From positions 2,170,001 to 2,234,000 of the forward strand of contig JAAXNY010000001.1 of NCBI GenBank assembly GCA_013420905.1: a stretch of 64,000 nucleotides of DNA, read 5' to 3'. Under the pieces are notes generated by a model. It searched no databases. It was given only the letters and a program-made list of their open reading frames with translations, and had not been told where the DNA came from. Position numbers and translations under genes: made by a program. The stretch is from Collybia mongolica (taxonomy: Eukaryota; Basidiomycota; Agaricomycetes; Agaricales; Clitocybaceae). Below are positions 36,080 to 48,329 of this stretch, piece after piece (within the stretch, counting starts at the first letter, position 1; every line of letters starts with the position of its first letter).

Positions 36080-39000
36080 CTAAAGGCTTCCAGATAGGGC
36101 GGGCTCCTAAGTAATTCGCTCTGATATCGGGAGAGTCAGTAGTCAATTTGGTCAAATTCCTCCGAACACCGATTACAGACGAAAATCATCACATGATCCC
36201 GGCGTGATGCGTGGCAGTTCATGTGACTCAACTTGACTTCACCCCCTGTGGATAACCACCAGTCCACAGTCCGCACTGACAGCGAACAGCGAGAAATGAG
36301 TTATTTTTCTTCGTTTAAGGAAGCAAGGATGCGGATACACGGTCACATTGCTCTCCCGTCTCCTTCACCAATTGGAACGGCCGTTTATGCATCAAAAAGT
36401 GATTGATGAAAGCTTAGACACATAATATCCTCCGGTCTTTTAGACCAAACAACCTTGGCATTTATCAATGACCACCAATTCTCAGCAAGTTAATAGCGTC
36501 CCACTCTCAGAATGACCACACTTTTTCAACGTCAGCCTCTTGGACAACTTGTGTCTACCACCGAGCCCAAATAACTAAACGTTTATTACTCCTACTCCCG
36601 CAAAATGGTGACGGCACAGACTCTTGCTTTTACCACTGGGAGCCCGGCGCCCCCCATTCGCCGGACCCTTTCATTCTCGTCCGTCTTTCATGGTTCTACG
36701 GTTTCTTTCCCCGTCCTCATAAGTGCACCATCTTTCACCAAAAATTCTCCAGGGGATGTGTACGATCCTGTCATGCTGGAAGAGACCACTACAGTCATCG
36801 ATGCTCCGCCTTATTGAGTCAATCATCTTCAGAGCAGTCGTCGTTCCCGGCTTCACGCCGTTTGACAAGTTATTCTTGCGAAATACTTTATGTTGTCTCC
36901 TGAATACGAGTACTTCCTCCAAGATTGAATACTGTGGCACCTCCAGTCGATATTGGTAAGATTCATAATATGGTACCCACAGACCAAGTGAGGACACTCC
37001 TAATGTATCCCGAACGTTTTGTGGGTGTCCATTTCCCAGGAATTACAATATATCGATCCACAAGGGGCAAAAGGGAATTCTTGGAGGACATTCTATTCGC
37101 ATCGAAGATTTACCCATGATTCTGTACAATACTAATCAATTTATGGATGTACGTCGTCCGCTGCATGCACAACTACTTACACTTTAGCAATACTCTCACG
37201 ATGGAGGATGATCACCCCAGGCCCCTGGCGCATCTATTCCGCTTGTATCTACTCCACAGACATAAGCTGGCCACACCCTTCCCCGCTCGGTTTATACTCC
37301 CAGTAATTTTACTGGCGGATTTAGTTAAGGCTACTTTAAATCTATCAGCAAATATACTGGAACGAATGGCACGATTGAGCGGGTCTACAATGCACCATTG
37401 GTGCGAGCTTGTTTCGCATCGGTCCCGATTGAAAAGCGGGACTATAGGCTGGAATTAATCGCCCTCAATAAAACGCTCGTATTTGAGCGTGCTATGATTA
37501 TCAATTGCGGGGCGTCCTGCAAACAGTGAGTCAATCTGACCCGGTTAACCTCCGCTACCAAGCATTTCTCCAGCCCTTTCTCCGGTAATTGGTTCAGAAT
37601 GAGGTCTGGCACTATAGATGTCCCTATCCTCGATAATCTCTGGGAACATTTAAGTTCGACTACGGTACGAACCTCCTCGAATATCTCCCGATAATGATCA
37701 GAAGCCTGTCATGACAAATTTACGAGGCAAGGAGCAGATAGACCTCGTGTCTCGGCGTACAGTGAGATTTTAATTATTTTTCATTCATGCCAATGACTTG
37801 TTAATCTCTTTCAAAATCATTGTCGGCGTTCGCGGGAATGGGCTGACGGTGAGCCAGGGAAATACTTTTGATTTCCCTGTCTCAGGCTAGCGGTTATCCA
37901 GCATCAACTTTGGATGCCACCCACCCATGGATCTACTGTCATCGAAATCTTCAAGTTTATCCCTAAACGACATTCTGGCCGGAGCCGTCGGCGTACTGAG
38001 TCTCAACTCACCACATGAAGGGTATGCATTCGATTACGAGCTTCCCGCCAGAAACCTTGACCACCGGGTAAGTCCTTCAACCAAACGTGATCCACACGCC
38101 CGAACTGGCACCGATAATGATGATTCCAAGTATTAGTCTGTGGAATAACTCTATGAAAAGTACCCTACAGGCGCTTATTATAAATTAGGCTCTCATCCGA
38201 CTGATATCTCGCCAAGAAATTGACGTCTAGCACTAGGGAATAATTTACGGCGACGGATTTCACGGCAGTCTGTTGAGATTCTTCTGAAACATACGGGAAC
38301 CCATCGTTAACGGCTTCCAGCGCTAGCATTCATCCCAGTTTATGGTCCCGCGACTCGCGTAATCCGGGCACGCCTTACCGAATCGATCCTTCCAAGGCAG
38401 AACGCGGAACTAACGCTCAACGCTTCGTTGTCCGGAACGTGTCTTGCATTGCACACTCCGTCGTTGAGACAGTTCGGTCGGCGACGGCGTCGCAACGCAA
38501 CCCAGGAACAGCCACGTTTCTGGCTTGCGAAAAGTGTCCCTTCCTGTCTGGAGGATGTATTTGCCCAAAGAAATGAGACATAAGCATTTTTGCAACTTAC
38601 GTTGGCAGAGTCACGAACAATATAGGGTTCAAACAAACTCTTGTTAGGCCAAACTATGTTAGAACCGGCCGGCGCTACGATTTATGTGATGCATTTAGCA
38701 TCTACTAACGTGCAACGCTCAACGGACTCGTTTGCTAGTGCAGATCATAGTGCGTGTGATCTGAGCCTTCTTTGAATAAAGTTAATATTCATACGCAATA
38801 TAATCACGTGGTCTAATTTTTTACATTGACACGAGCATCGTGTTTTAAACATGGTATCGACGCCGGGGCCGCCTGTCAGCCACCATGTTACACAACACCG
38901 TCGGATCATCAGACTTCTCGAGAAATGGGGTGACCAAAACGTTGTTTGATCCATATAAAGGAATCTCAAGAGGGAGATGGGTGACTCACTTCCAAAATAC

Positions 39001-40001
39001 AAGGCGCTTTTTCTAAGCAGGAGATCTCGGGCGCGACAGGGACGATTCTAGGGGACCTATCCGACCTTCTAGCAACCTTTTAGTGTAAGGAGTAGATCTA
39101 CGCCGTCTTTTTAAGGAGTTGCCATACATACCATTCCAACGAAACTCGAAATCTAGGGCGCGCGCACGCCGCACGGAGCTCTGTAATTAGATCGACGGCG
39201 CCAAATCATCGATTCCGCGGCCACAGCGATTGCTTCTGGGTGCGAATCTGACTCCTAAGCAGCTAAGCGAACAAAAAGGCAAAAATTAAGGCGGTCTTGG
39301 TTATATTTGGGAAATGATCTGATCGTGTCGCGGCGGCGAACGCCCAATTAGGCTATTCGTTTGTTCATTGTACGGTAGCGAGCCCTCAAGGCATTCGCCT
39401 CCGCCTCGATCGATTAGAATTTCGTATTTCATATCCAGGTCATTTCGGCAATGTGGTCATAATGAAATCTAAAAGTGGTGAGGTTTCCTTGGTGAGACGG
39501 GACCCTCGAGTGCGAAAATGCAGTGGGATTTGTTTACGAAAAAGAATGTTCTTCACATAATAAGCATTTCAGAGAAAAACTTGGGGCGCGTCGGGAAGGT
39601 GTAGAAAGCGGAAGCAAAACCGAACACGATTCAGATCGTCGTTTCCTAAACTCAAGATCAATCACTGCCTAAATGGAAAGCTGTGCCGCGTACCGTCACG
39701 TTGGGTGCCTGAACCTTGATCGAATTGTGACCTACCTCCTGCACAGATATGTCAAGCAAAATACGGAATTTCTGAGAAACTTGACGCCCTTCCCCGATAT
39801 CGGCGTCTCCAGGAAAACCCAGGCCACCCGAACATGAATGGTGTCAACGGGGATGCCGGAAATGGTCTTATTGTTCTTATCCGTCCACCAGGTTCCCATG
39901 TCGACAAGAAATGCGGGATCACGAAATAGCAAGTACAATAGTTAGCGGTAAAAAAAACATGATGACTCAAAAAACCAGAAAGCAGAAAAAGAAAGGGATT
40001 A
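36080..40001. other. Gene-poor 3.9-kb region
   Basis: Only short frames are present (for example 36605-36817, 37201-37458, 37927-38133), none with a recognisable family. Base composition is mixed and CpG is not depleted, unlike the mobile-element island on the right. The first ~250 bases hold the POP4 promoter. It may contain decayed or fast-evolving small genes or a non-coding transcript, but I cannot support any. Confidence 0.4.
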
Positions 40002-41310
40002 TCAAGGTATAGGCGTCGCTGTCGGTTTGTCTTCATCCAATTTAGGGTTCAAAAACACCCACCCAAACGTCCTGATTTCTTCACCCTTCTTTCCAAAATA
40101 AAGTTCAGTCTCGTAAACCCAGTTCACCGTACCGACCACGCAATCTTTCAGCGCTTGTACGCAAGAATGGAGGTCACTAAGGGTTGAATCGACCTGTTGT
40201 TTTGGTTGATCGAGTACCGGTGGCGAGGTCGGCTTTGATGGGCTTGCGGATGGAGACCAGGCCCAGATTGAGGAGAATAACGTCAAGAGACGTGAATCAC
40301 CAGGCTGCGACGGCGTCGGTCGACTCGGGTCTAGCAGGTATTCCTCGGTGGCGGCGAATGCAGCGTACATCTCTTTAATTAGTACGCCTGCAAAAGTGAA
40401 TGCGCCTTGTAGGGATAAGGCCTTATGGGTCATAAGGACCGTGATGATATTGTGTGGATTGCCCTGGGCCTGATCGGTATTGAAAGATACTACATCCTGA
40501 AGATCGTGGTCAGGGTTAGTGGGTGAGTCAGGTGAGGGACTCTTCAAGCCAGATCTGAAGGCTCGCACCAGAGAACAAGAAATGATGTCAGCAGCGAGTC
40601 GCTTGAGGAGCTCCATTTTCTCGCTAAGATTTGTGTCCCGGACGGAAAACCCCGCAATTTCCATCAGCTCGATGAGATCAAAGATCATGTTCAGTCCACT
40701 AAGGTGTCTACGAAGCTTCATATACTCTTCGAGTTTTGGAACGATATGATTCGACCGATTGGAGATTGCCTGAAATTGAGCGGAGCGATAAGAAAGAACG
40801 GAGAACGTGAAATGAGTGTCCCAATCTAAAGGAGCCCTCGCAACGAGGCGTTTCATTTGAGGAATTATACTGAGAAAGTAGGAGAAGTTGAGAAGTGATA
40901 CAGAGGATTAATCGTGAATGAATAACGAACTACTGAAACAACGCGTGGTGGTGAAGAAGATCAACCCCAATCTTATCTCCAATGTCACCTTCTGACCACC
41001 CAGAATCAGGCAATCGTTTCGCATGGCGTATGCGCTGGTCCGAAAGTATTAAAAATGTGAGAAAGTCTGTCAGAAATCGAAGCTGTGGTGGGTCACAGCC
41101 AGGAAAGCAAAGAGCAGCGAGTAGCCCAGCTTTTGTCGACGAGAGACTTGTTAATTCGGCTCTCGTGAGAGCGTTATCGAGCTCGGAGCCTTTCAGCCCA
41201 AGCAGCCAAGCCTCCGAAGCCTGAGTAACTGCTCGACATGATCGATTTGTTCGCAGCTCAAACGGTCGACTGAGGCTTAGAAGGTCTGGCAGTTGGTAAC
41301 TGGGTGACAT
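40002..41310 (-). CDS. Sesquiterpene-synthase-like protein with altered metal-binding motifs
   Basis: Exons 41310-40934 and 40869-40002 give 414 residues. The order matches basidiomycete class I terpene cyclases: YQLPDLLSLSRPFELRTN, DFLTFLILSDQRIRH where D(D/E)xxD is expected, and HIVPKLEEYMKLRRHLSG. Next are LIELMEIAGF, DVVSFNTDQAQGNPHN where NDxxSxxxE is expected, and ETELYFGKKGEEIR where the Arg-Tyr sensor is expected. In all three places key residues differ: the acidic motif reads DQRIR, the NSE motif reads QDVVSFNTD, and RY is LY. Activity on farnesyl diphosphate is therefore doubtful; it may be a decaying or repurposed cyclase. No P450 or other terpene gene is adjacent. A ~60-residue Ser/Pro loop (SPSASPSKPTSPP) precedes the last helices. 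Confidence 0.7.
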
Positions 41311-42033
41311 GAGGGAAATTCAATGTTTTGAGCTGTAAAATCCGGAGTCAGTCAAAGTCCGGAACGAGGTTAATTCTCATGAAAATTTTGACGGTGGCGG
41401 AAAAAAAAGGGTGAAAAAAACCGGAGATGGGGATGGTGACAAGCGTCACACTTGTGTCACTTGTGACAGCATGAAGTAATTAAGGGCCGTAATGTGGCCA
41501 TAATCATATTAGTTTATGTAATTTTTATTTTGCTTCCGTCACGAGGGGGTCAAATGATCGTGATCGAATCCAAATTTACCCACTGCCTTTTCTGCTTCGC
41601 CCTTGTTCATTTCTTGGACTTTCACGGGACCAACGCAAGGATCCCCAACTGAGCGCCTTTCTCTCGCTGCTCGTCGGTGCGCCTGGTGACTGTGGCGATC
41701 AGCTATCGTTCATGATCAGATGCCAACTGGAACCAAATGGGCTATCGGGGAATGTGCGATTTTCGAGATTCTATTCAATGATCAGATTGTGCTCTTCGGC
41801 ATAATTCGGTTAGCCGGACCTGTGATCTGGACCCGAAAGGGTAAGTAAGAACAAACTGGTCTGTGCGGAGATGCGACCCTTCCTTGACAATCATGGGATG
41901 GTATAAAGTAGGATATCGCCTCGAGGCAAAACGTGCCCTTTTAGCGATACCTTTTCACCCCCAGCGATTTTTTTTTGTGGGTCCTTTACCGATTTCCCGC
42001 CCTTTCCCGCCATATCCTTTGTAGATCAGTTAA
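41311..42033. other. Intergenic, divergent promoters
   Basis: Upstream of both the terpene-synthase-like gene and the HMG-box gene. An inverted TGTCAC/GTGACA cluster (tcacacttgtgtcacttgtgacag, 41446-41469) may be an operator-like site. No gene was seen. Confidence 0.4.
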
Positions 42034-43583
42034 ATGCCTGCAGAGAGATCGAAAAGCTCAAGGCGCAGCGGCGCAGATGGTGAGATCTTCATATGCTGTC
42101 TTGACCACATTCTAAAAAAAGCTGACTTGAATGCTCCCTCGACTAGGAAACCAGTTAGTATGGACCATTCCAGTCGAACCGGCGAACATAGGTGCAGAGG
42201 GTATAATTTTCGCTCCCAATGTAACCCCAGTCACCTTTGACGATGGCCCACCCCCGCTGGTTGATGCCCCACCAAGTGAATACATTCTTTTCCCCCCTTC
42301 CGACGACTGTCATGTCCGCCCTCGACGACCCGGCCACAGTAAGAAGAAGCCAGATGATCATATTCCTCGACCCCCCAACGCTTTCATTTTATTCCGATCT
42401 TCTTTTATTAAGGGTCAACATGTTCCCACCGAGGTCGAGACGAATCACAGTACTCTTTCGAAAATTATTGGGCTCACTTGGAAGAATCTGCGTGACGACG
42501 AACGGCAGCTTTGGCACTCTAAAGCCAAAGCCGCTCTCGACGAACATAAGCGCAAGTTCCCACAGTACGCATTTCGGCCTAATCAAGGGAGGGGGAAAGG
42601 CGGGACCGAGAAACGCAAGGTCAGAGAGGTGGGGCCAAAGGACCACAAGCGATGCGCCAAGATAGCAGAGCTGCTTGTTGAGGGCAAGAAAGGTCAAGAG
42701 CTCGACGCGGCCATCCAGGAATTCGACAAGCACCACGTCCCGGAAATCGTCACTCGTTTCGAGGCGCCGCTGACAGCGCGTATGTACCGTCGCTCATCTT
42801 CTGTGCCGATACCCGATGGTGACAATTTGAGACACTCATCGCGCAAGGACAGAGCGTCCAGCACGCAGCCTGTTGTGCCCTCACAATCGCTACCCCCTGC
42901 CTCGTATCCGGCGGAGCAGACGAAGCAGGAAGATATTCCCCAGACGCCTTACTTGCATTCCTTCGATCAATTCACTTTCTCCCAATCTACACCTTCATTT
43001 GTAAGTGGCTTCAACCCTTTTGTTCATGTTACTTGGTTAATAATCTTTCATTTTGTAGGATCTCAATACATTCTCTTTCGACGATCGCAGCTCTCCCCTG
43101 CCAGGTTTCTCATGTGACCCCTTCTCAGCCCCCATCAGTCCACTCGACACTACCGACGCTTTATTCAGCAACAACGAATTTTTAAATAACGCCGCTCAAC
43201 CCCACCTGTCAATAGATACATCATACCTGGCAGTGGATAACTGGACACGCTGTTCTTCGCCCATGTCCGCGGCAAGCAGCAGCATGCCAGCCACACCGTC
43301 ATACGCTGACAGCCCGTCGCCCGACGCATACGGAACCTTCAATGACACCGTGGACTCTTTCGAGCAGTCCATCGCAAATTCCTTTGGAGATCATTTCGCC
43401 CTTCCCAAGCAATACGAGCTTTACCCCAGTAATGGCGATTCCCATTTCTCCGGTTACACCAATGCCGACTCGCCCTCGGAGTATCCCTCCTTCGAGCAAC
43501 ATCACTCCAAGACCCACATGGCCAGCCAAGATCTTGACTTTTCGGCATTCATGATGGCTTCTCTGCCGGAGTACTCGATATGA
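42034..43583 (+). CDS. HMG-box transcription factor (MATA_HMG type)
   Basis: Exons 42034-42079, 42147-43000 and 43059-43583 total 1,425 bases, 474 residues. The HMG box runs from HIPRPPNAFILFRSSF through STLSKIIGLTWKNLRDDERQ to AALDEHKRKFPQYAF. It has the sequence-specific MATA/SOX-type signature (RPPNAFILFR, W, R..W). Basic residues (RGKGGTEKRKVREVGPKDHK) follow it. The C-terminal ~220 residues are Ser/Pro/Asp-rich, a likely activation region. The protein should bend and bind AACAAAG-like DNA in the nucleus. No pheromone-receptor or homeodomain gene is near, so a mating-type role has no support here. Confidence 0.88.
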
Positions 43584-46266
43584 CCGCATTTTCCCCGCTG
43601 CCTCCGACGCCCATACCCTCAACCCAGACGAGTGCGTCTTATTTTCTCGATTCATCGACAGTGTATGTGTGTATTACCACCTCAGCGGACCCACGGTTCA
43701 ATGTTTTTTCTCACTATCATTGTTTGTTTCCTCACTCATACCCACCCCAACTCCCCAACTTCCCACGTGCGATTCCCCCCTCTTCGTTCTTGAATACATA
43801 TTGACGACTAAATATTCAAGACACTGATTCTTGAATATCATTATTGTATATTACCTACTTAGAACCTTGCCCGCGAGCGGGCCGTTATCTGTATGTATAA
43901 ACGACTTACAAGGATATGGAATACTGGATCCGAGTTATTTAATTCCTAGCTCTCGACTCTAGTCGACTGGGCCCTTACATAAATTGATATTTTCTCAGCA
44001 TTATGCGACCTCCGGGCTCAGCGTTCCGAAGGTCAGTCCCATGCCCACGACGCGGTACAAATACTGATCGCCCTCGTTACCATCAGCCCTAGGCCTCTTA
44101 TCCTCCAAGCCTCTTGTATTCTATAAGGCCAACACTTCGTCAATACAGTCGTCCGAAACGCTGACTTCAGAGGCCGGCGTCCTTGTTCCCAATTCGTACA
44201 ACCTATTCGCCGGGCTGACAGCGAAGTCTGAAGGCTAATTTGGCGCGTGGGGCGGATCTTCGTACGTGTTATCCCACGTTGGGGGTTGCTTATCGTAACA
44301 TCATGTACACCCATTCGTTTTGACATCTACCGCCTGATCATGATCGAGCCTTCGTCCACCGTCATCTGATCCTGAGGGTTAGCCAAGCTGACTGGCCCAT
44401 GAGGCTCGCAGGAAGTATCTGCTCGGCTGTACCGGCCAACGTGTACAACGTAAGATTGTTAGTGCAGGAAAACGTCTAGAACCCAAAGGTGCTGAGCGGA
44501 GTGTTTGTCTTTGCATTCGGTGATAAGAGCCGAAATCTCACGAACGTGGGCCGATTCTTCCCGCTCAGCCTCCGCCTGTGACGCAGGAACCGAGACCATG
44601 TGCAACGTCGATGGGAGTTATAAATGTGGGGTTTCTGGAGAGAAGAACATGACAGGCAGGTGGGGTGAGGTGGATTGTTGAGTGCTGATTTTCTTGTATT
44701 TGGCGTATGATGGCCGGCGGCGTCGCTGCTTTGGTTAGACTTGCCTGTGGCAGGTCTGACGGAATATGAAGACAGCTGGGAAAGAAACATGATTGGAGTC
44801 TTGAACACGCTAAACCCGGGCCCGAATAAAGAAAACGCACTAATTGAATTGCTATGTGCAGCACGGGGCACGGTACGGTTGATTCATACGAAAAACACGC
44901 AGATAAACTCAACACGCTATTCCAATAAATGACGAATTCCAGCGCAGTGATGGTGAAAACAAGCCCAGCCAAACCGCCGCGTTTTGCAAAGGATACCGTG
45001 GTCCACCAGAGAGTGGTCGATGTTGGCATATTTCTTTTTTGATAGGGTTGATTAATGACGGCATAGGCAAGGAGAATTAACGCAAACTGGGATTAGGAAT
45101 TTGCGGATGGAGCTTAAAAGGAAGCCGCCGTTCCCTAGGAGAATGACGATAAGTACACCTTATCGTTCGCCTTCCTGCATCAACTATGCTCCAACAACAA
45201 CGGACAGAGCCCCACATAAGTAACCCTAGTACACAAGTCGTATGGCCCGATGACGTCCTTGGGCAGGAAACTTCTATGTGCAAACCGTGTGACTGCACGG
45301 TGGAAAATCGAAAGCGCATTCGTCCGTTCTCTGATATCGTCGAAGAGTCCGTAGTGTCGGAGTCGTTGCATTGACTGGTATCCTCGTGGGGGGTGGCTGA
45401 TTTCCTGGAAAGGACCATAAATGGTCTGGCTGTTTGGATTGCAGGTACAAGCGATACGCGCGCTGAGACGACCCTCAGCTGAGCACGCGCGTCAAATTCC
45501 AGAAGACGCACATCCGATAGGGTGTCCTATCAGGCGGCGATTTGTGTACCACATTCATGATGGAGTGTCATACAGTTGGCCTTCAAATTTTATCTGTGAG
45601 CATTCGAGGCCCACAGAAACCATGCGGAACGGAAGTGATACCGCAATCTTAGAAGGCACCAAAAGTAATCTCGCGCGAAAATTCAAGGATCGTAGACTTC
45701 TTTCAGATACTGGATTCGTATTTGATGAATACATAGAGCTTCAACAGCCTTTTGAGGTATCAAGTCGATTTTTCTGGCGCTCCTGCGTGGCTATCTCAGG
45801 GGTGTTCGGAAATATCATGGAGTGCCTATGGTGCTACTTTGGCCAGGCGAGAGTTCGAAGAAGGTTTTGTGCCGTGTGGTGCAAGCATGTGCGTGATGTG
45901 GCGTTGATACCAGAAAGTATTGGCTGATTTTTGTGGGCGCTAGGCACCGAGCCTCGTGATACTGTGAATATCCGTAGATAGCAACAACAATGCACATTAG
46001 ATCACAGAATCTCCAGCTTATAATGGTAGTTGTTGAAGGAAAAGGGATTCGAGTTTCACAGAACTGGCAAATACGATAGATGCGGAAGTAGGAAGGACAG
46101 TGACATGAATATCTATTATCTACTGTTATTTTACAACGTTACTGTATTATTTATTATAATATTTTTGTGACTTTCTGTTTTTGGGTTGTTTCCGCCTCCT
46201 CGCCTCGACTGCCGCTTCCAATCGTACCACCTTCCCAGATTGACCACCAGAAGCCACCGCACCAAA
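43584..46266. other. Gene-poor intergenic region
   Basis: Holds the HMG gene 3' UTR (AT-rich, 43800-43860) and the promoter of the DPB4-type gene. Frames at 44565-45029 (-) and 45421-45927 (+, 168 residues) show no known motif; the latter could be a lineage-specific gene but has no support. Confidence 0.4.
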
Positions 46267-47290
46267 ATGCCTCGAAAGGACGCTAACACGGGACCTATTT
46301 CCGCGCAAGCTCAGCAAGATCTTGTCTCCGAGGGCATCGAGAATTTCGAACTTCCCAAAACCATCGTCACCAAGATAGCCAAGTCCGCCGTACGCGTTAT
46401 TAAATGAATATACATGAACGGTAATAACCCTGAGCTGCGATAGGTCCCAGAGAACACGAAATTACAAAAGGAAACCGTATTGTCGCTCGTCAAGGGCTCG
46501 ACGGTCTTCATCAACTATCTTGGTGCGTTTTCCCTGCATTCTGGCGCTCGTTCACTGTACTGAATCATCTTCCCAGCCGCGACGTGCGTTATCTCTCAGC
46601 TCCGTAAAGCACGTCCTGACGTATTCGGGTATCTCAAGGGCCCATGATGTTGCCGTCTCCAAACAACATAAGAGTATATCTGCGTCAGACGTCCTGAAAG
46701 CACTTGAAATGATTGAATTCGGAGACCTTGTTGACAAGCTCCAAGCAGAGCTAGTTAGTAAGTCGCAGGTTCAAGCACTTCTTACATGCCCTTCAACGTC
46801 TTTCGGTCTAGTTTACCGCGAACAAGCAAAAACGGACAAGAGCAAAAAGGGGAGCTCGAACATCAACAGCGCGCCCATTCCTTCCGTGAAAATACGCCCC
46901 ATCGCACAGGCCTCATCAGCCAAGACAAAAGGAAAGGAGAAAGAGAAGCTCACGGCTCCCCTACCTCCTCCGTTTACCTCGGTCCCCCTTCATCACGCCA
47001 CGGAATCGATATCTACGGGATCGAGGATGCCAATGGAAGTCGACTGGGAAGAGGAATTGGGTGAGGCTGCTGATGCGGCGGCGACCGAGGGCGGAGTTGA
47101 AAGAGAGGGAGTTGAGGGAGAACTTGAGGGAGTCGACGAAGAAGACGACGAGGCGGTGGACGAGGACGAGGATGAAGAGGGTATCGAGGGCGAAGTTGTA
47201 GACGAGCCTATGGAAGTCGAGGAAGAAGAGCTGCGGAAAGATGCAAAGGGGCCAGAGGAACCATCGAACGCCATGATTCATGAAGATTGA
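46267..47290 (+). CDS. DPB4: Histone-fold protein, DNA polymerase epsilon subunit DPB4/POLE3 type
   Basis: Exons 46267-46389, 46444-46522, 46577-46583, 46639-46757 and 46812-47290 total 807 bases, 268 residues. The histone fold reads FELPKTIVTKIAKSA / VPENTKLQKETVLSLVKGS / TVFINYL-AATAHDVAVSKQ / HKSISASDVLKALEMIEFGD / LVDKLQAEL, the CBF/NF-Y-like fold of Dpb4. Partners are Dpb3 in polymerase epsilon and the equivalent subunits of ISW2/CHRAC-type remodellers. The C-terminus is strongly acidic (EEDDEAVDEDEDEEG), as in POLE3 proteins, and preceded by a Lys-rich linker. Acts in the nucleus. The third exon is only 7 bases. The gene lies at the very edge of the mobile-element island. Confidence 0.85.
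46577..46583 (+). other. Seven-base microexon of the DPB4-type gene
   Basis: CCGCGAC is preceded by cttcccag and followed by gtgcgt. Including it gives INYLAATAHDVA in frame, and the full transcript is then a multiple of three. Skipping it breaks the frame. Confidence 0.7.
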
Positions 47291-47330
47291 GGAAAAATGT
47301 GAGTGCGTCGGTGGATCCTGAAACTGGCCG

Positions 47331-47845
47331 TACTAATGTAAGTCACCAGGAAATGGTCGCTTTTTGAATATTTTTGGCCTCACACTTGCAAAACATAAGA
47401 AATTTTTCTTGTTGAGGTCTCATAATCTGTCTAAGTGTGTCCTCTAACTTAGAAGTAGCCTTACCAAAAAAAGTTTGATCAATTATTCAGAATATAACTT
47501 TCTGCACAGGGTTTTTGGCTTTAGTCACTGGCACTGGAGGGAATAATGCTTTTTTGACCTAGCAAAAATGATGGAAAAATGTAGAGATAAAAAACAAAAT
47601 TTCTCCTAGCAAATGTGCACCAAAGGAACTAATGTAAGTCACTGCACAGCAGGTCACTCTTTGAATATTTTTGGCCTCACATGTGCAAAACATAATATAT
47701 TTTTCATGTTGAGGCCTCATAAGCTGTCAGAGTGTGTCCTTTATAACTTAGAAGTAGTTCTATTAAAAAAATTGATATGTTATTCAGAATATGGCTTTCT
47801 GCACAGGGTTTTTGAGTACTTTTTTTTTTTTGCTTTAGTCACTTG
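47331..47845. repeat. Diverged tandem duplication, period about 297 bp
   Basis: Two copies start actaatgtaagtcac (47331 and 47628), share ttgaatatttttggcctcac and aacttagaagtag, and end ctgcacagggtttttg. No coding frame spans them. They may be remnants of a long terminal repeat or a local duplication. Confidence 0.75.
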
Positions 47846-48329
47846 TCAACCAGTCACCTCATTTTTTTGAATACCCTATCAACCCAACTTTATTTCTAGC
47901 ACCTATTTATAACACCATCAATTAAATTGTAACTAGCCCAAATTACCAACTCTGATAGGTAGGAAATGGGTCAGTGAGGTGGATATATTGTTGTGACCAG
48001 ATTCACACTTCCCAATACCTGGTCTAAAAACCCAATTTACTGAAACTCAACCCACAGACCATGCATTGACGCAAAACTCTGAGTATACATTACTATATAG
48101 TAAACAGTCCTTTTGGCCACTATTAGATGATCTGAGTGAGCTGTATAAGAGAAGAATAACTTCAGACAGTTGCAAATTTTCCTCATCGTGCACACAAGAT
48201 AACTTTTTGATGGAGGACATACTGACTGTCAAAGTGACTATAGTCACATACCTATGAGGATTATAAACTAACATACAGCACTTTTAAGTGGAGAAGAACA
48301 GTTAAGACACCAAAAAGTAGTTGTATAAC
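47846..48329. other. AT-rich stretch without a recognised gene
   Basis: Short frames only. It may contain the decayed 3' end of the Copia element to the right, but I cannot align it. Confidence 0.3.

Noticed and set aside
45421..45927. 168-residue frame as a gene
   Set aside because: No motif, no splice or promoter context, composition like neighbouring non-coding sequence.
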